Part shown: one piece after another, positions 1 through 9,276 of the stretch
How the letters are laid out: every line of letters starts with the position of its first letter
Position numbering within the stretch: the first letter of the stretch is position 1
Assembly: GCA_937915545.1 (NCBI GenBank)
Contig: CALGIJ010000038.1
Coordinates: forward strand, 142,202-206,201
Source of the DNA: an uncultured Desulfobacterales bacterium
GTDB lineage: Bacteria > Desulfobacterota > Desulfobulbia > Desulfobulbales > Desulfocapsaceae
Direction of reading: 5' to 3'
Length of the DNA: 64,000 nt
Translations under genes and position numbers: made by a program
The notes under the pieces: model-generated
What the model was told of the DNA's origin: nothing
What the model saw: the letters and a program-made list of their open reading frames with translations, nothing else
Databases searched by the model: none

Positions 1-441
1 GGCGCGACTACGTGAGCCGACGGCATGGATGCGGCCGAGCAGGCGCCCCAACTGCAGCCAGCCCTCCTCGTCGAACTCGTCGCGGCTGCGGCCGCCGCAC
101 TTGGGAAAGAGGGCATAGAGCAGGTCGCCGTCCTCGGCCAGGGTCTTGCCCCCCGCCAGGGTCAGCGGCGCAACCACCGGAATCTCCTCGTCGGCCAGCT
201 GGCGCAGAAAGCGGTGCTCGTCGCCGATGGCCGCCGCCGTCCAGCGGCCTGGGCGATAAAACTTGGCGATGAGGCGCTGCCCGTCCCTGGTCTCGACCTC
301 GAAGACCCGGTTGATGTAGCTGTTCAGCGGGCGGAAAAGGTTGCTGCACTCCCGCCCCAGCCCCCGCTCCACCAGATGAAGCACCCGATCCGGCCCAAGT
401 TCGCCGAAGCCACCGTATTTTTTGCCATCGCCCTTTGTCAT
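1..441 (-). CDS. srkA: Stress response kinase A (SrkA/YihE/RdoA family), 5' part only
   Basis: The first 147 codons of a minus-strand gene are present and the rest lies beyond the left edge. The start ATG at 441 follows GGAGG at good spacing. The translation contains NLFRPLNSYINRVFEVE, IAKFYRPGRWT, EHRFLRQLADEEIPVVAPL and CGGRSRDEF. This is the N-lobe of the protein-serine kinase SrkA, an aminoglycoside-phosphotransferase-fold kinase linked to envelope and oxidative stress survival in E. coli. The catalytic HxDxxxxN motif would lie off the window. It is divergent from the RluA-type pair on its right. The family call is firm; the physiological role is taken from E. coli. Confidence 0.85.
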   Translation of the reverse strand, partial: MTKGDGKKYGGFGELGPDRVLHLVERGLGRECSNLFRPLNSYINRVFEVETRDGQRLIAKFYRPGRWTAAAIGDEHRFLRQLADEEIPVVAPLTLAGGKTLAEDGDLLYALFPKCGGRSRDEFDEEGWLQLGRLLGRIHAVGSRSRA

Positions 442-593
442 CCGTTCCTCCGGCCTCCCTCCTGCAGCACGCACCCCCCATGGGTCCGCTGCAGTCGATA
501 GTACCACGCTGTCCCGCTTTGCAAAAGGCGTTGTTGGCCGCCATGCCGACAAAGGCGTGGCCATGGGCGGCCGCTGGGTGTATCCTGCCGGCG

Positions 594-1409
594 ATGACAC
601 CAACCCTGCAGACATTGATGAACCCGTCCCCCCTCCCCTTCCCCGCCGACAGCGATGATCCCCTCGCCGGCTGCGCTGGCTACTGCCGACACTGCCGGCG
701 GGAACACCGGCTCGGCCCCGGCGACAGCCGTGCCGCCGCCTTGCGGCTCATGGAACTCCTGCGCCGTGAAGGCACGGTCGACCTCTTTCGCGAGCAGCCC
801 CGGCGCGACCCGGCCCTCGCCACCAAGGTCCTCTTCGGCCCGGCGCGGGGCAAGATGTTCGGAGTGCTCCAGTGCCGTTCGGCAGAAGGCGAGACCCGTC
901 ACCTCTACGCCTTCTCCGGGCAGTACGAGGGCCGCTGGCTGGTACCCGGCTGGGTGCCGCCGGTCTTCGACCCCGAGGATTTCGCCCGCGTCCACGACCC
1001 TCTCGAACGGCGCATCAAGGAGATGGGGCGCGCCCTCGACAACAAGGCCACCTCGGCAGAGCAATGCCTCCACTTGCGCCGCCAGCGGCGCCTGCTGTCG
1101 CGACGGCTGATGCTCGACCTGCACGGGCTCTACCGGCTGCCCAACCCGCGCGGCGAAGAGCTGCCCATGGCCGAGGCATATCTCGGCGCCGGCAACATGC
1201 CCACCGGCACCGGCGACTGCTGCGCCCCCAAGCTCCTTGCCGCCGCCTGCCGCCTCGGCCTGCATCCGCTGGGTCTGAGCGAATTCTACTGGGGCCGCGA
1301 GAACCGCTCCGGCACCCGCCATCATGGCCGCTTCAGTCCACCTTGCGAGGAAAAATGCGCACCGATCCTCGGTTTCATGCTCTGCGGACTGGACGAGGAG
1401 GGAAGGTAA
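594..1409 (+). CDS. Accessory N-terminal-domain protein of RluA-type pseudouridine synthase (stand-alone)
   Basis: The gene encodes about 271 residues. Segments such as KVLFGPARGKMFGVL, LYAFSGQYEGRWLVPGW, NMPTGTGDCCAPKLLAAA and PLGLSEFYWGREN match what I recall as the N-terminal extension of long (about 560 aa) RluA-family synthases in gamma- and deltaproteobacteria. Here it is a separate gene. Its stop codon TAA at 1407-1409 overlaps the ATG of the synthase at 1409 (TAATG), so the two should be translationally coupled and probably act together on RNA. The Cys-rich segments (GYCRHCRREH near the start, CCAPK, PPCEEKCAPI near the end) could bind metal. The start is uncertain: ATG 594 is used, with weak ribosome-binding sites at all candidates, and ATG 618 is an alternative. 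Confidence 0.75.
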   Translation: MTPTLQTLMNPSPLPFPADSDDPLAGCAGYCRHCRREHRLGPGDSRAAALRLMELLRREGTVDLFREQPRRDPALATKVLFGPARGKMFGVLQCRSAEGETRHLYAFSGQYEGRWLVPGWVPPVFDPEDFARVHDPLERRIKEMGRALDNKATSAEQCLHLRRQRRLLSRRLMLDLHGLYRLPNPRGEELPMAEAYLGAGNMPTGTGDCCAPKLLAAACRLGLHPLGLSEFYWGRENRSGTRHHGRFSPPCEEKCAPILGFMLCGLDEEGR

Positions 1410-2035
1410 TGGACATTCTCTACCAGGACGGGCAGCTGGTGGTGGTGGTCAAGCCGGGGGGACTGCTCGCCGTTCCCGGCCGCGGCCCGCACAAGCTCGA
1501 CTCCGTGGCTACCCGGCTGCGCCAGGAGGTGCCGGAGATGATAGCCCAGCCGGCGGTGCATCGCCTCGACATGTACACCTCGGGGCTGATGGTCTTCGCG
1601 GTCACCGGCACGGCGCACCGCCAGCTCTCCATGGACTTCGCCGCCGGGCGGGTGGAGAAGGGCTATACCGCCCTCGTGGAGGGCGAACTCGAGGAGGAGG
1701 AAGGCGAGATCCGCCTGCACTTCCGCCTCGACCCGCAGCGCCGCCCCCTGCAGGTCTACGACCCGCAGCAGGGCAAGCTCGGTATCACCCGCTGGCGCAG
1801 GCTGGGCCGCGAAGGCGGCCTGACGCGGGTCCACTTCACCCCGCTCACCGGCCGCACCCACCAGCTCCGCCTCCACGCCGCTCACCCCCTCGGCCTGGCG
1901 GCACCGATCAAGGGCGATAGCCTCTACGGCCTCGGTGACGAGGGTGAGGCGATGTGCCTGCACGCCAGCTCCCTCGCCTTCCGCCACCCCGAAGGCGGCC
2001 AGCGGCTCGAGTTTCACTCCCCACCACCCTTCTGA
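1409..2035 (+). CDS. rluA: RluA-family rRNA/tRNA pseudouridine synthase
   Basis: This 208-residue protein is close in size to E. coli RluA (219 aa), which isomerises uridine in 23S rRNA and tRNA. The catalytic motif HRLDMYTSGLMVF holds the nucleophilic Asp. KPGGLLAVPGRG near the N-terminus and GRTHQLRLHAAHPLG near the C-terminus are standard family motifs. There is no S4 domain. Its start overlaps the stop of the preceding accessory-domain gene by one base. It converges with the TPR-methyltransferase on the other strand, leaving only 19 bp between the stops. The exact modified nucleotide cannot be told from sequence. Confidence 0.88.
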   Translation: MDILYQDGQLVVVVKPGGLLAVPGRGPHKLDSVATRLRQEVPEMIAQPAVHRLDMYTSGLMVFAVTGTAHRQLSMDFAAGRVEKGYTALVEGELEEEEGEIRLHFRLDPQRRPLQVYDPQQGKLGITRWRRLGREGGLTRVHFTPLTGRTHQLRLHAAHPLGLAAPIKGDSLYGLGDEGEAMCLHASSLAFRHPEGGQRLEFHSPPPF

Positions 2036-2054
2036 ACCTGGTGATCGGCTGGCT

Positions 2055-3299
2055 TCAGCCGCCCCGCGCCTCCCGCTGCCGGTCAGGCGGCTCATCGAGC
2101 ACACAGAGCCACAGGTCGCCCTCGACCCACTGCCCCTTCTCCTTGCGCAGGCCCTGACGCGCGTGGCCGAGCACCCGCCAGCCGCCCGCGCCGGCCATGG
2201 CCCGCACATAATCGGCGCCATGGGCGAAGCGCCCCGAGGGCAGCAGGTGATGCCCCTCGCCGGTCCAGCTCTCGGAGGAGAAGGCGAACAGCCCCCCGGG
2301 CCGCATGCGCCTGGCGAGGAGGGAAAAGAGCGAGTGCAGGTCGCCGATATAGGCGAGAACATCGGCGGCCAGGGCGAAGTCATACGTCTCCGTGCAGTCG
2401 ACCAGGCAGGCGTCGATCGACGCCGCATGGAGGCGACGGTAGAGCGTTTTTTCCGCCGCCACCTGCAGCATCTTCGGCGACAGGTCGACACCGTCGAAGA
2501 CCTCCACCAGGTCGGCGAACGCCTTGGCGCCAAGGCCGGTACCGCAGCCGAGGTCGAGCCCGTGGCGAAAACGGGCCTCGGGCCGCACCTCGACGAGGAG
2601 CCGGCGCAGGGTTGTCGGCACGCAGTACTCCAACTCGTCGAGGAGGCTATGCTCGTAGTGGTCGCTGTATTGCTCGAAGACGCCGCGTATATAGGCGTCA
2701 GAGCTGGCATCGGGCTCCTCGCCGGTTAGCGCCGCAAGCATATGCCGGGCGGCGGCATGGTCGGGCTGCACCGCCAGCACCCGGCGGTAGTGGTGCACTG
2801 CCAGGTCAATCTCCCCTTGGCGGTGACAGAGGAAGGCGAGGTTGGAATTCGCGGCGGCGTGATCCGGGTCAAGGCGCAGCACCCTGCGGTACAGCTCCAT
2901 GGCCTCTTCCTGGCGGCCACTGTCCTTGCAACAACCGCCGAGATTATAGAGGGCGTCGACACAGTCCGGCTGCTGCTTCAGCAGTTGCCGGTAATGGTCA
3001 ATAGCCCGACCAAGGTTGCCGATCTTTTTTTCTGTCAGGGCAAGGTTAAAGCGGCTGTCGCCGTCCTCGGGCGCCAACTCCACCGCCCGGGCAAAGGAGT
3101 GCTGTGCCTGGACGAAGTCCTCAGCCTGAAAGTATACCAGGCCAAGGTTATAGTGGAGCAGCGGCAAATCGGGGCAGTAGCGCAGCAGCTCGCGGTAGAC
3201 CCGCTCGGCGACGTACAATTCGCCGGCCCGGTGGGCATTGCCCGCCTTGGCAAAGAGGTCGGTGAGTTCCTGATGGGTGGGATGAAAGAAGGTGCTCAT
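2055..3299 (-). CDS. TPR-repeat SAM-dependent methyltransferase
   Basis: The protein has about 414 residues. The first 200 are tandem tetratricopeptide repeats of the LHYNLGLVYF, DALYNLGGCCKDSG and AANSNLAFLCHRQG type. A class I methyltransferase domain follows, with the SAM-binding motif LDLGCGTGLGAKAFA and the acidic loop VDLSPKMLQVA. Such TPR-methyltransferase fusions are widespread, mostly uncharacterised, and probably methylate a protein or small molecule recruited by the TPRs. ATG 3299 is taken as the start; an upstream TTG at 3320 is possible and no clear Shine-Dalgarno is visible. The gene is not obviously in an operon with the signalling cluster on its right. Confidence 0.82.
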   Translation of the reverse strand: MSTFFHPTHQELTDLFAKAGNAHRAGELYVAERVYRELLRYCPDLPLLHYNLGLVYFQAEDFVQAQHSFARAVELAPEDGDSRFNLALTEKKIGNLGRAIDHYRQLLKQQPDCVDALYNLGGCCKDSGRQEEAMELYRRVLRLDPDHAAANSNLAFLCHRQGEIDLAVHHYRRVLAVQPDHAAARHMLAALTGEEPDASSDAYIRGVFEQYSDHYEHSLLDELEYCVPTTLRRLLVEVRPEARFRHGLDLGCGTGLGAKAFADLVEVFDGVDLSPKMLQVAAEKTLYRRLHAASIDACLVDCTETYDFALAADVLAYIGDLHSLFSLLARRMRPGGLFAFSSESWTGEGHHLLPSGRFAHGADYVRAMAGAGGWRVLGHARQGLRKEKGQWVEGDLWLCVLDEPPDRQREARGG

Positions 3300-3458
3300 G
3301 GGATGGTAATGGCTGGGCAAGGCGACTTGCAGTTACGGCGTGCTTCCTCGGGGGCGCCGGGACGGTTGTTGACGAGGCACAGATATTCGGCGCCATCCTA
3401 GTGCATTTTGGGCCGGGAAACAACGGCAAATCGGCAAGGCACCGCGCGGTCTTATCCA

Positions 3459-4379
3459 TCAGAAGCCGATGACGCCGGCGACGACGCGATTGCGCCCCCC
3501 TTCCTTGGCCAGGTAGAGGTTTTTGTCGGCGCCGCCGATGAAAGCCTGGGGAGTGATGTCGCCGTTGATGCGGGTGGTGACCAGGCCAATGCTGACCGTC
3601 ACATGGGGTGCTGCAGAGGAGTGCTGATGGGGGATGTTCAAGGCCGCCACCGCCTTCAGGGCCCGCTCGGCCACCGCCTTGGCGGCGAAGGCGTCGGTCT
3701 CGGGCAGGAGCATGATGAACTCCTCGCCGCCGTAGCGGGCGATGAGATCGGCGGGGCGGAGCAGGGCATGGTCGAGGGCCTTGGCAATGCGCTGCAGGGT
3801 ACGGTCGCCCATGGCGTGGCCATAGTGGTCGTTATAGGGCTTGAAGAAATCGACATCGACCATGGCCAGGGAGAAGGGGGTGCCGTTGCGGGCCGAACGG
3901 GCCCACTCGCGCTGGAAATACTCCTCGAAGCGACGGCGGTTGGAGATCTCGGTGAGGCCGTCGAGGTAGGCGAGCTGGTCGAGGAGCTTGTACTGGTGGA
4001 CGATGCGCAGATGGTTGTGCACGCGGATCTTGACGATCGGCGGCGAGAAGGGCTTGGTGATATAGTCCACCGCGCCGAGCTTGAGCCCGTATTCCTCGTC
4101 GACCACCGAGTCGAGGGAGGTGACGAAGATCACCGGGATGTTCTTGGTGCGATCGTTCTCCTTGAGCCGCTTGATCACCTCGTAGCCGCCGAGCTGCGGC
4201 ATGATGACGTCGAGGAGGATGAGGTCGGGCGGCGCGTCGCCGAAGGCGTGCTGCAGGGCCTGCTCGCCGTCGCGGGCGAGCACCGGGCGGTATTCCTCGC
4301 GCAGCAGGTCGGCCAGCACCTTGAGGTTCATCTTCTCGTCGTCGACGATGAGGATGCGCGGTTTTTCCCTATGTTCCAT
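3459..4379 (-). CDS. Response regulator with diguanylate cyclase (REC-GGDEF)
   Basis: The 306-residue protein has an N-terminal receiver domain (IVDDEKMN acidic pocket, phospho-acceptor Asp57 in LILLDVIMP, conserved Lys in YITKPF). A GGDEF domain follows, with active-site motif ARYGGEEF at about 217-221. An RxxD product-inhibition site (RPAD) lies five residues before GGEEF, so the enzyme should make cyclic di-GMP and be feedback-inhibited. Its start overlaps the end of the hybrid kinase gene by 11 bp (ATG 4379; ATG 4385 is an alternative), so it is probably the kinase's output partner. It is the last gene of the hydrogenase-kinase-cyclase series. Confidence 0.92.
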   Translation of the reverse strand: MEHREKPRILIVDDEKMNLKVLADLLREEYRPVLARDGEQALQHAFGDAPPDLILLDVIMPQLGGYEVIKRLKENDRTKNIPVIFVTSLDSVVDEEYGLKLGAVDYITKPFSPPIVKIRVHNHLRIVHQYKLLDQLAYLDGLTEISNRRRFEEYFQREWARSARNGTPFSLAMVDVDFFKPYNDHYGHAMGDRTLQRIAKALDHALLRPADLIARYGGEEFIMLLPETDAFAAKAVAERALKAVAALNIPHQHSSAAPHVTVSIGLVTTRINGDITPQAFIGGADKNLYLAKEGGRNRVVAGVIGF

Positions 4380-7227
4380 CGCCATATCCCGCAGTCTGCC
4401 GCAGGAGGTCGAGCAGCTCCCTGGCCGCCTCAACCGCCCGCTCGTACTCGATATCCTCGACCAACCCGGCCAACTCGCGCAAGGGCTCGGCAAACCTGGT
4501 GTTCTCGAGCAATCCGGCTACCGTCTCAAGCCGCTCCTCCGCCGCCAGCTCGCCGCGCTGCAGCAGGACGATCATCTCGCGCAGCGCCTCCTCGACCTCT
4601 TCGAGCCTGATGATCGTCGCCTCGGCGCCCAGCGGCGCGGCAGCCTGGTCCTCGCGGCGCACCGGCAGGGCCGACAGCGAGGAGAGAATCTGGTCGAGTA
4701 CATGGATGAAGACCGTCAGGCACTCCCCGGCCCCCTCGCGCTCGTCGTTGCGCACCATGTTCTCCAGGCGCTCGGCGCTGCGCTGCAGCTCGACGGAGCC
4801 GATATAGCCGGAGACCCCCTTGACGGTATGCGCCCGCTTGCCGATCTCCTCCCACTCGCCGGCCGCCGCCCACTGACGCAGCATGGTCGGCAGGGTACCG
4901 AAATTCTTACGGAAGTCGTAGAGCATCTTGACAAACAGGTCGCCCTTGTTGTTGAGCACGCGCAAGGCCTCGATCCGGTCGATCCCCGGCAGCTCGGGCA
5001 GGCCGGCGAGGTCGCCCTCATCCGCGGCCGGGACTGCGGCAGCAGCTGCCGGCGACAGCTTGACGCGGTGGCGCAGCCAGCGCTTGAGCACCTTGTAGAG
5101 GGCGGCGGTGTCGATGGGCTTGGTGATATGGTCGTTCATGCCGGCGGCGAGGCTCTTTTCGCGGTCGCCGGTCATGGCATGAGCGGTCATGGCGATGATC
5201 GGCAACTCGGCATAGGCGGCCTGGGCGCGGATGCGCCGCGTCGCCTCGAGGCCGTCCATGACCGGCATCTGGATATCCATGAACACCAGATCGAAACTCC
5301 CCCCGGCGAGGGCGTCGAGGCATTCCTGGCCATTGGCGGCAATCACCACCTCCATGCCGACGTCGGTGAGAAATTCCCTCGCCACTTCCTGGTTGATGAG
5401 GTTGTCGTCGACGAGGAGGATGCGCGCCCCGGCGACCTCGACGAGGCGCGGGTCGACGGCCAGCTCGCCGACCAGGGTCGGGGTGACCACCGTCTCCACG
5501 CCGAGGATGTCGAGCAGGGACTCGTACATCACCGAGGCGTAGACCGGCTTGAGGAGGAAGCCGTCGAGGCCGACCTTCTCCGCCTCGATATAGGCCTCCT
5601 CGCGGCCGTTGGCGGTGACCATGAGCATCGCCGGCACCTTGGCGAGGCGGGCGTTGCCCTTGATGCGCCGCGCCGTCTCGATGCCGTCGATGCCCGGCAT
5701 GATCCAGTCGAGCAGCACTAGGTCGTAGGGCTGACCCTCCTCCACCGCCTCCTCGAGACGGGCGATGGCCGAGAAGCCGTCGATGGCGGTATCGACGGAG
5801 ATGCGCAGCGACGAGAGCATCGCCGACAGCACCTCGCGGGCGGCGCCATTGTCGTCGACCACCAGGGCGCGAATGCCAGAGAGGGCGCTCTCCTCCCCGT
5901 CCAGGGCGACCGTCCCCTTATGGGCGAGGCGCAGGACGACGGTGAAGACGAACTCGGTCCCCTGGCCGGGCTCGCTGGTCACCCAGATACGCCCGCCCAT
6001 CAGCTCGGTGAGCTGGCGGCAGATGGCCAGGCCGAGGCCGGTGCCGCCGTATTTACGGGTGATCGAGTCGTCGGCCTGGCTGAAGGCGGAGAAGAGGCGG
6101 GCGATCTGCCCCTGCTGCAAACCGATGCCGGTATCGCGCACCGCAAAACGCAGGACCACCTCGTTCTCGCGCACCTCCTCGGCGGCGACGCTGATCACCA
6201 CCTCACCCTTTTCGGTAAACTTGACGGCATTGCCAGCCAGGTTCATGAGGATCTGGCCAAGGCGCAGGGGGTCGCCGATGAGATTCTGCGGCACCCCGCC
6301 GTCGATGCGGAAGAGGAACTCCAGCCCCTTCTTCTCGGCCTGCATGCCGACGACGTTGGCGATGTTGCCGAGGATCTCCTCGAGGTTGAAGGGCGTCGCC
6401 TCGAGCTGCAGCTTGCCGGCGTCGATCTTCGAAAAGTCGAGGATGTCGTTAATCAGCCCGAGCAGTGTGTTGGCGGAGCTGAGCGCCTTCTCGACGTAGT
6501 TGAGCTGCTTGGCATCGAGGCCGGTCTTCTTGAGCAGCGTCGCCATACCGATGATGCCATTCATCGGCGTGCGGATCTCGTGGCTCATGCGGGCGAGAAA
6601 GTCGCCGCGCGAGGCGTTGGCCGCCTCGGCCTGCTCCTTGGCGTCGATGAGCTCCCGCTCCATCTGCTTCTGCAGGGTGAGGTCCATGGCGGTGAACAGA
6701 TAGCCAACGACCCGGCCGACCGAGCTGAAGAGGCTGGTCACCGACAGGCTCACCGGCAGATGCGAGCCGTCGCGGCAGACGTAGGTCCATTCCTGGGCGC
6801 GGCTCTGGCGGCGCTTGACGAACTGGTCGAAGACCTCCATGTCGCGCAGACGGGTGCCGGGGACGCCGCTGACCATCTCGCCATAATGGTCGAGCTGCTC
6901 GGGCAGGTGCAGGGAGAGGATGTTGCGCTTGTTGATCATCTCCGCCGGGCGGTAGCCAAGCAGGGTCGAGGCGCCTTCGCTGAACAGCTGGATGGTGCCG
7001 TCGAGGTAGGTGGCGATGATCGACAGCTGGGTCGCCCCGTCGAGCACCGCCTGGCGCTCGGCGTTGGCGCTCTGGAAGCGGTGCAGCATCTGCTCGGTCT
7101 GCTCGAACTGCTTGACGACGAAATCGGAGGTGATCTCCGCCGCCTCGCGTGCCACCTTGATCTCGCGGCGCAGCATGTCGATCTCCTGCTGCAGTTCCTC
7201 GCGCGTCTTTTCCCTTAGCCGCTGCAT
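4369..7227 (-). CDS. Soluble hybrid sensor histidine kinase (PAS-HisKA-HATPase-REC-REC-Hpt)
   Basis: The 952-residue protein has no transmembrane segment and so is cytoplasmic. In order it shows an N-terminal coiled coil (about 1-60), a PAS domain (about 65-190), HisKA with phospho-His near 216 (MSHEIRTPMNG), HATPase_c (KYGGTGLGLAICRQL), two receiver domains (LLDWIMPGIDG near 505, VFMDIQMPVMDG near 650) and an Hpt domain (AHTVKGVSGYIG near 800). It is a complete phosphorelay. The start ATG at 7227 lies inside the 3' end of the hydrogenase maturation protease gene (13 bp overlap) and follows a G-rich ribosome-binding site. The 3' end overlaps the cyclase response regulator. The context suggests it senses something tied to hydrogen metabolism or redox state; the signal itself is unknown. 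Confidence 0.92.
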   Translation of the reverse strand: MQRLREKTREELQQEIDMLRREIKVAREAAEITSDFVVKQFEQTEQMLHRFQSANAERQAVLDGATQLSIIATYLDGTIQLFSEGASTLLGYRPAEMINKRNILSLHLPEQLDHYGEMVSGVPGTRLRDMEVFDQFVKRRQSRAQEWTYVCRDGSHLPVSLSVTSLFSSVGRVVGYLFTAMDLTLQKQMERELIDAKEQAEAANASRGDFLARMSHEIRTPMNGIIGMATLLKKTGLDAKQLNYVEKALSSANTLLGLINDILDFSKIDAGKLQLEATPFNLEEILGNIANVVGMQAEKKGLEFLFRIDGGVPQNLIGDPLRLGQILMNLAGNAVKFTEKGEVVISVAAEEVRENEVVLRFAVRDTGIGLQQGQIARLFSAFSQADDSITRKYGGTGLGLAICRQLTELMGGRIWVTSEPGQGTEFVFTVVLRLAHKGTVALDGEESALSGIRALVVDDNGAAREVLSAMLSSLRISVDTAIDGFSAIARLEEAVEEGQPYDLVLLDWIMPGIDGIETARRIKGNARLAKVPAMLMVTANGREEAYIEAEKVGLDGFLLKPVYASVMYESLLDILGVETVVTPTLVGELAVDPRLVEVAGARILLVDDNLINQEVAREFLTDVGMEVVIAANGQECLDALAGGSFDLVFMDIQMPVMDGLEATRRIRAQAAYAELPIIAMTAHAMTGDREKSLAAGMNDHITKPIDTAALYKVLKRWLRHRVKLSPAAAAAVPAADEGDLAGLPELPGIDRIEALRVLNNKGDLFVKMLYDFRKNFGTLPTMLRQWAAAGEWEEIGKRAHTVKGVSGYIGSVELQRSAERLENMVRNDEREGAGECLTVFIHVLDQILSSLSALPVRREDQAAAPLGAEATIIRLEEVEEALREMIVLLQRGELAAEERLETVAGLLENTRFAEPLRELAGLVEDIEYERAVEAARELLDLLRQTAGYGDGT

Positions 7228-7661
7228 GGGCCCCCACCTTCGGCAATGGCCAGACTGGTGGCCGCGGCCCGGGCGATGGTCTGCGCCGAGCAGCGCCCCT
7301 CGAGACCGACCAGGGTCACTTCTTCGGCCATCTCCCCCTCGCAGACCCGTGGCAGCACGGCCATCAGGTAGGGCAGCCCCGCTTCGTGCCCGTAGTGGCC
7401 GGAACCAACGGCGGCGACGATCTCCTCGCGGTCGATGACGACCATCTCATCCTCGCCGGCGAAGCCGCGCACCTGATCGACGAAGACCACCCGGCCGCCC
7501 CGCTCCAGCAGGGGCAGCAGGTCGAGCCCGGCCAGGCCGCCCTCGACCAGTTCCAGTCCTTCGGGAAGCGCCTGGGCGCGCAGCAGGTCATAGACCTCCA
7601 GCGCGGCGCAGTCTTCGGCGACCAGGCGATTGCCAATGCAGACAATGGCCCGCCTCACCAT
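7215..7661 (-). CDS. [NiFe]-hydrogenase maturation endopeptidase (HybD/HupD family)
   Basis: The 148-residue protein begins RRAIVCIGNRLVAEDCAALE, the GNxL...D/E opening of hydrogenase maturation proteases. VVFVDQVRGF and SGHYGHEAGLP are the later conserved blocks with acidic and His nickel ligands. These proteases remove the C-terminal peptide of the large subunit after nickel insertion. The neighbouring large subunit carries such a peptide. The start ATG 7661 has a perfect GGAGG site and overlaps the large-subunit stop by 7 bp. The stop overlaps the start of the histidine kinase gene. Confidence 0.85.
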   Translation of the reverse strand: MVRRAIVCIGNRLVAEDCAALEVYDLLRAQALPEGLELVEGGLAGLDLLPLLERGGRVVFVDQVRGFAGEDEMVVIDREEIVAAVGSGHYGHEAGLPYLMAVLPRVCEGEMAEEVTLVGLEGRCSAQTIARAAATSLAIAEGGGPCSG

Positions 7662-9196
7662 AATCGCCTCCTGGCGGACCCGCCACCCCCCCTGGTCAGG
7701 CAGTGCACGGCACAGACCAGGCAGGGGTCGAAGGAGCGGATGACATGGCCGGCCTGCACCGGGTTGTCGAGATCGGGCAGCGGCGTGCCGATCAGCGCCT
7801 CCTCCCAGGCGCCGCGGCGCCCCTTCTCGTCACGGGGCGAGCCGTTCCAGGCGGTGGGGGTGATGATCTGGTAGGAGACGATCTTCTCGTCCTGCACCGT
7901 CACCCAGTGACCGAGGGCGCCCCGCGCCGCCTGGATCAGGCCGGCGCCGGAGCCATCGGGAATGCCGCTCACCGAGCGGTAGAAACTGTCGCCGGCATGG
8001 CTGGCGGTCTCCTCCAGCCAGCGCGCCATCGGCGCCAGCAGCGAGGCCGGCCGCACCAGACGGGCCAGCTGCCGCACCATGACGTTGGGGCCGCCGTTCT
8101 CGACCAGGCTGACGAAGAGTGGGTCGCCGGCCACCACCCTCTCCGCCAGGGGGCCGGTCTCCACCACTTCGCCGCCATAGCGCGGCGCCTTGACCCAGGA
8201 GTAGAGGCGGCCGCTCTGCCCCGAGGCGTAGGGCTTGGTAGCGCCGACATAGGGGTGCCGCGGGCCGCCGCCCTGCTCATACCAGGAATGGGAGACGTCC
8301 TCGGTGATCTGCTGCGGGTCGAACGGCAGCACGGTGGTGGCCACGGCGTAGCCGGCCGGCAGCAGCCGCCCGTCGACACCCTGCACCGCGGTTTCCTCGG
8401 GCAGGGGCAGGTTGCCATAGGAGAGGTAGCGGTTGGGGCCGCGGCCAAGGCGGTCGAGGCCGGCCTCGCGGCAGAAACGGAGGAAGAAGCCCACCGTCGA
8501 CTCCTGGTGCCGCTCGCTCTCGGCAAGCCAGGCGTCGAGGTCGGCAAGGCTCGCTATCTCCTGCCAGCGCTCGATGCTGCAGCCGAGAATGGCGCTCTCG
8601 TACCAGGAGCGGAAGTTCTCGACGATGATGCGCGACTGGAGCAGCTTGGCAACGTCGGGGATGGCGGTGACCCCGCCGGGAACCATGAACGAGGTGTGCG
8701 GCCACTGCCCGCCGATGATGGCGATGACCTGCACCAGCCGCTTGCTCTCGCGGATGACCTCCACCGCCAGCCGCCCCTCGAGGGGTTGAAAGCGGGCCAT
8801 CGCCTCGGCGGCCAGCGGGTGATCCCCATAGGCGCAGTTGGCGAAATCGGCCATGAACATGAGTACCGACTGCCGCACGTCGCTCTGCACCGTCTCCGCC
8901 ATCAAGGCAAGGTTGCGCAGCCGGCAGGCGTTGTCAGGCGGGGTCACCCCGGCGATGCGGTCGAGGGCCTCCGCGGCGGCGTTGAGGTGGGTGATGGAGC
9001 AGATGCCGCAGACGCGCGGGGTCATGACCAGGCCGTCGAGGGCGCCGCGCCCCTGCATCATCGCCTCGAACCCGCGGTACAGGGTGCCGACGCTCCACGC
9101 CTCGCCTACCACCCCCTCGTCCACCTCGACGTTGACCTCGAGGTCACCCTCGGCGCGATTGATCGGGATGTTGATTTCCTTGATTCCTCTCACCAT
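7655..9196 (-). CDS. [NiFe]-hydrogenase large subunit, group 2-like (HupL-type)
   Basis: The 513-residue catalytic subunit carries both Ni-binding motifs, RVCGIC (Cys63, Cys66) and DPCLVCAVH (Cys492, Cys495). A 15-residue C-terminal extension after His498 should be removed by the adjacent protease. The segments INRAEGDLEVNVEV, GGQWPHTSFMVPGG, SYGNLPLP, SHSWYEQGG and GATKP recall cyanobacterial uptake hydrogenase HupL (group 2a) rather than membrane-anchored group 1 enzymes. Regulatory hydrogenases of group 2b lack a cleavable tail, so this looks catalytic, but its place next to a kinase keeps a sensory role open. ATG 9196 is chosen because similarity begins there; its ribosome-binding site is weak. 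Confidence 0.92.
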   Translation of the reverse strand: MVRGIKEINIPINRAEGDLEVNVEVDEGVVGEAWSVGTLYRGFEAMMQGRGALDGLVMTPRVCGICSITHLNAAAEALDRIAGVTPPDNACRLRNLALMAETVQSDVRQSVLMFMADFANCAYGDHPLAAEAMARFQPLEGRLAVEVIRESKRLVQVIAIIGGQWPHTSFMVPGGVTAIPDVAKLLQSRIIVENFRSWYESAILGCSIERWQEIASLADLDAWLAESERHQESTVGFFLRFCREAGLDRLGRGPNRYLSYGNLPLPEETAVQGVDGRLLPAGYAVATTVLPFDPQQITEDVSHSWYEQGGGPRHPYVGATKPYASGQSGRLYSWVKAPRYGGEVVETGPLAERVVAGDPLFVSLVENGGPNVMVRQLARLVRPASLLAPMARWLEETASHAGDSFYRSVSGIPDGSGAGLIQAARGALGHWVTVQDEKIVSYQIITPTAWNGSPRDEKGRRGAWEEALIGTPLPDLDNPVQAGHVIRSFDPCLVCAVHCLTRGGGGSARRRLW

Positions 9197-9276
9197 GCCA
9201 CCATGTTTGCCGTGCCACCCCTCTCCTGCCGGGGCGGCGATGCATCTTCGCCACCGCCTCTTGCCGCGCAGCGACC

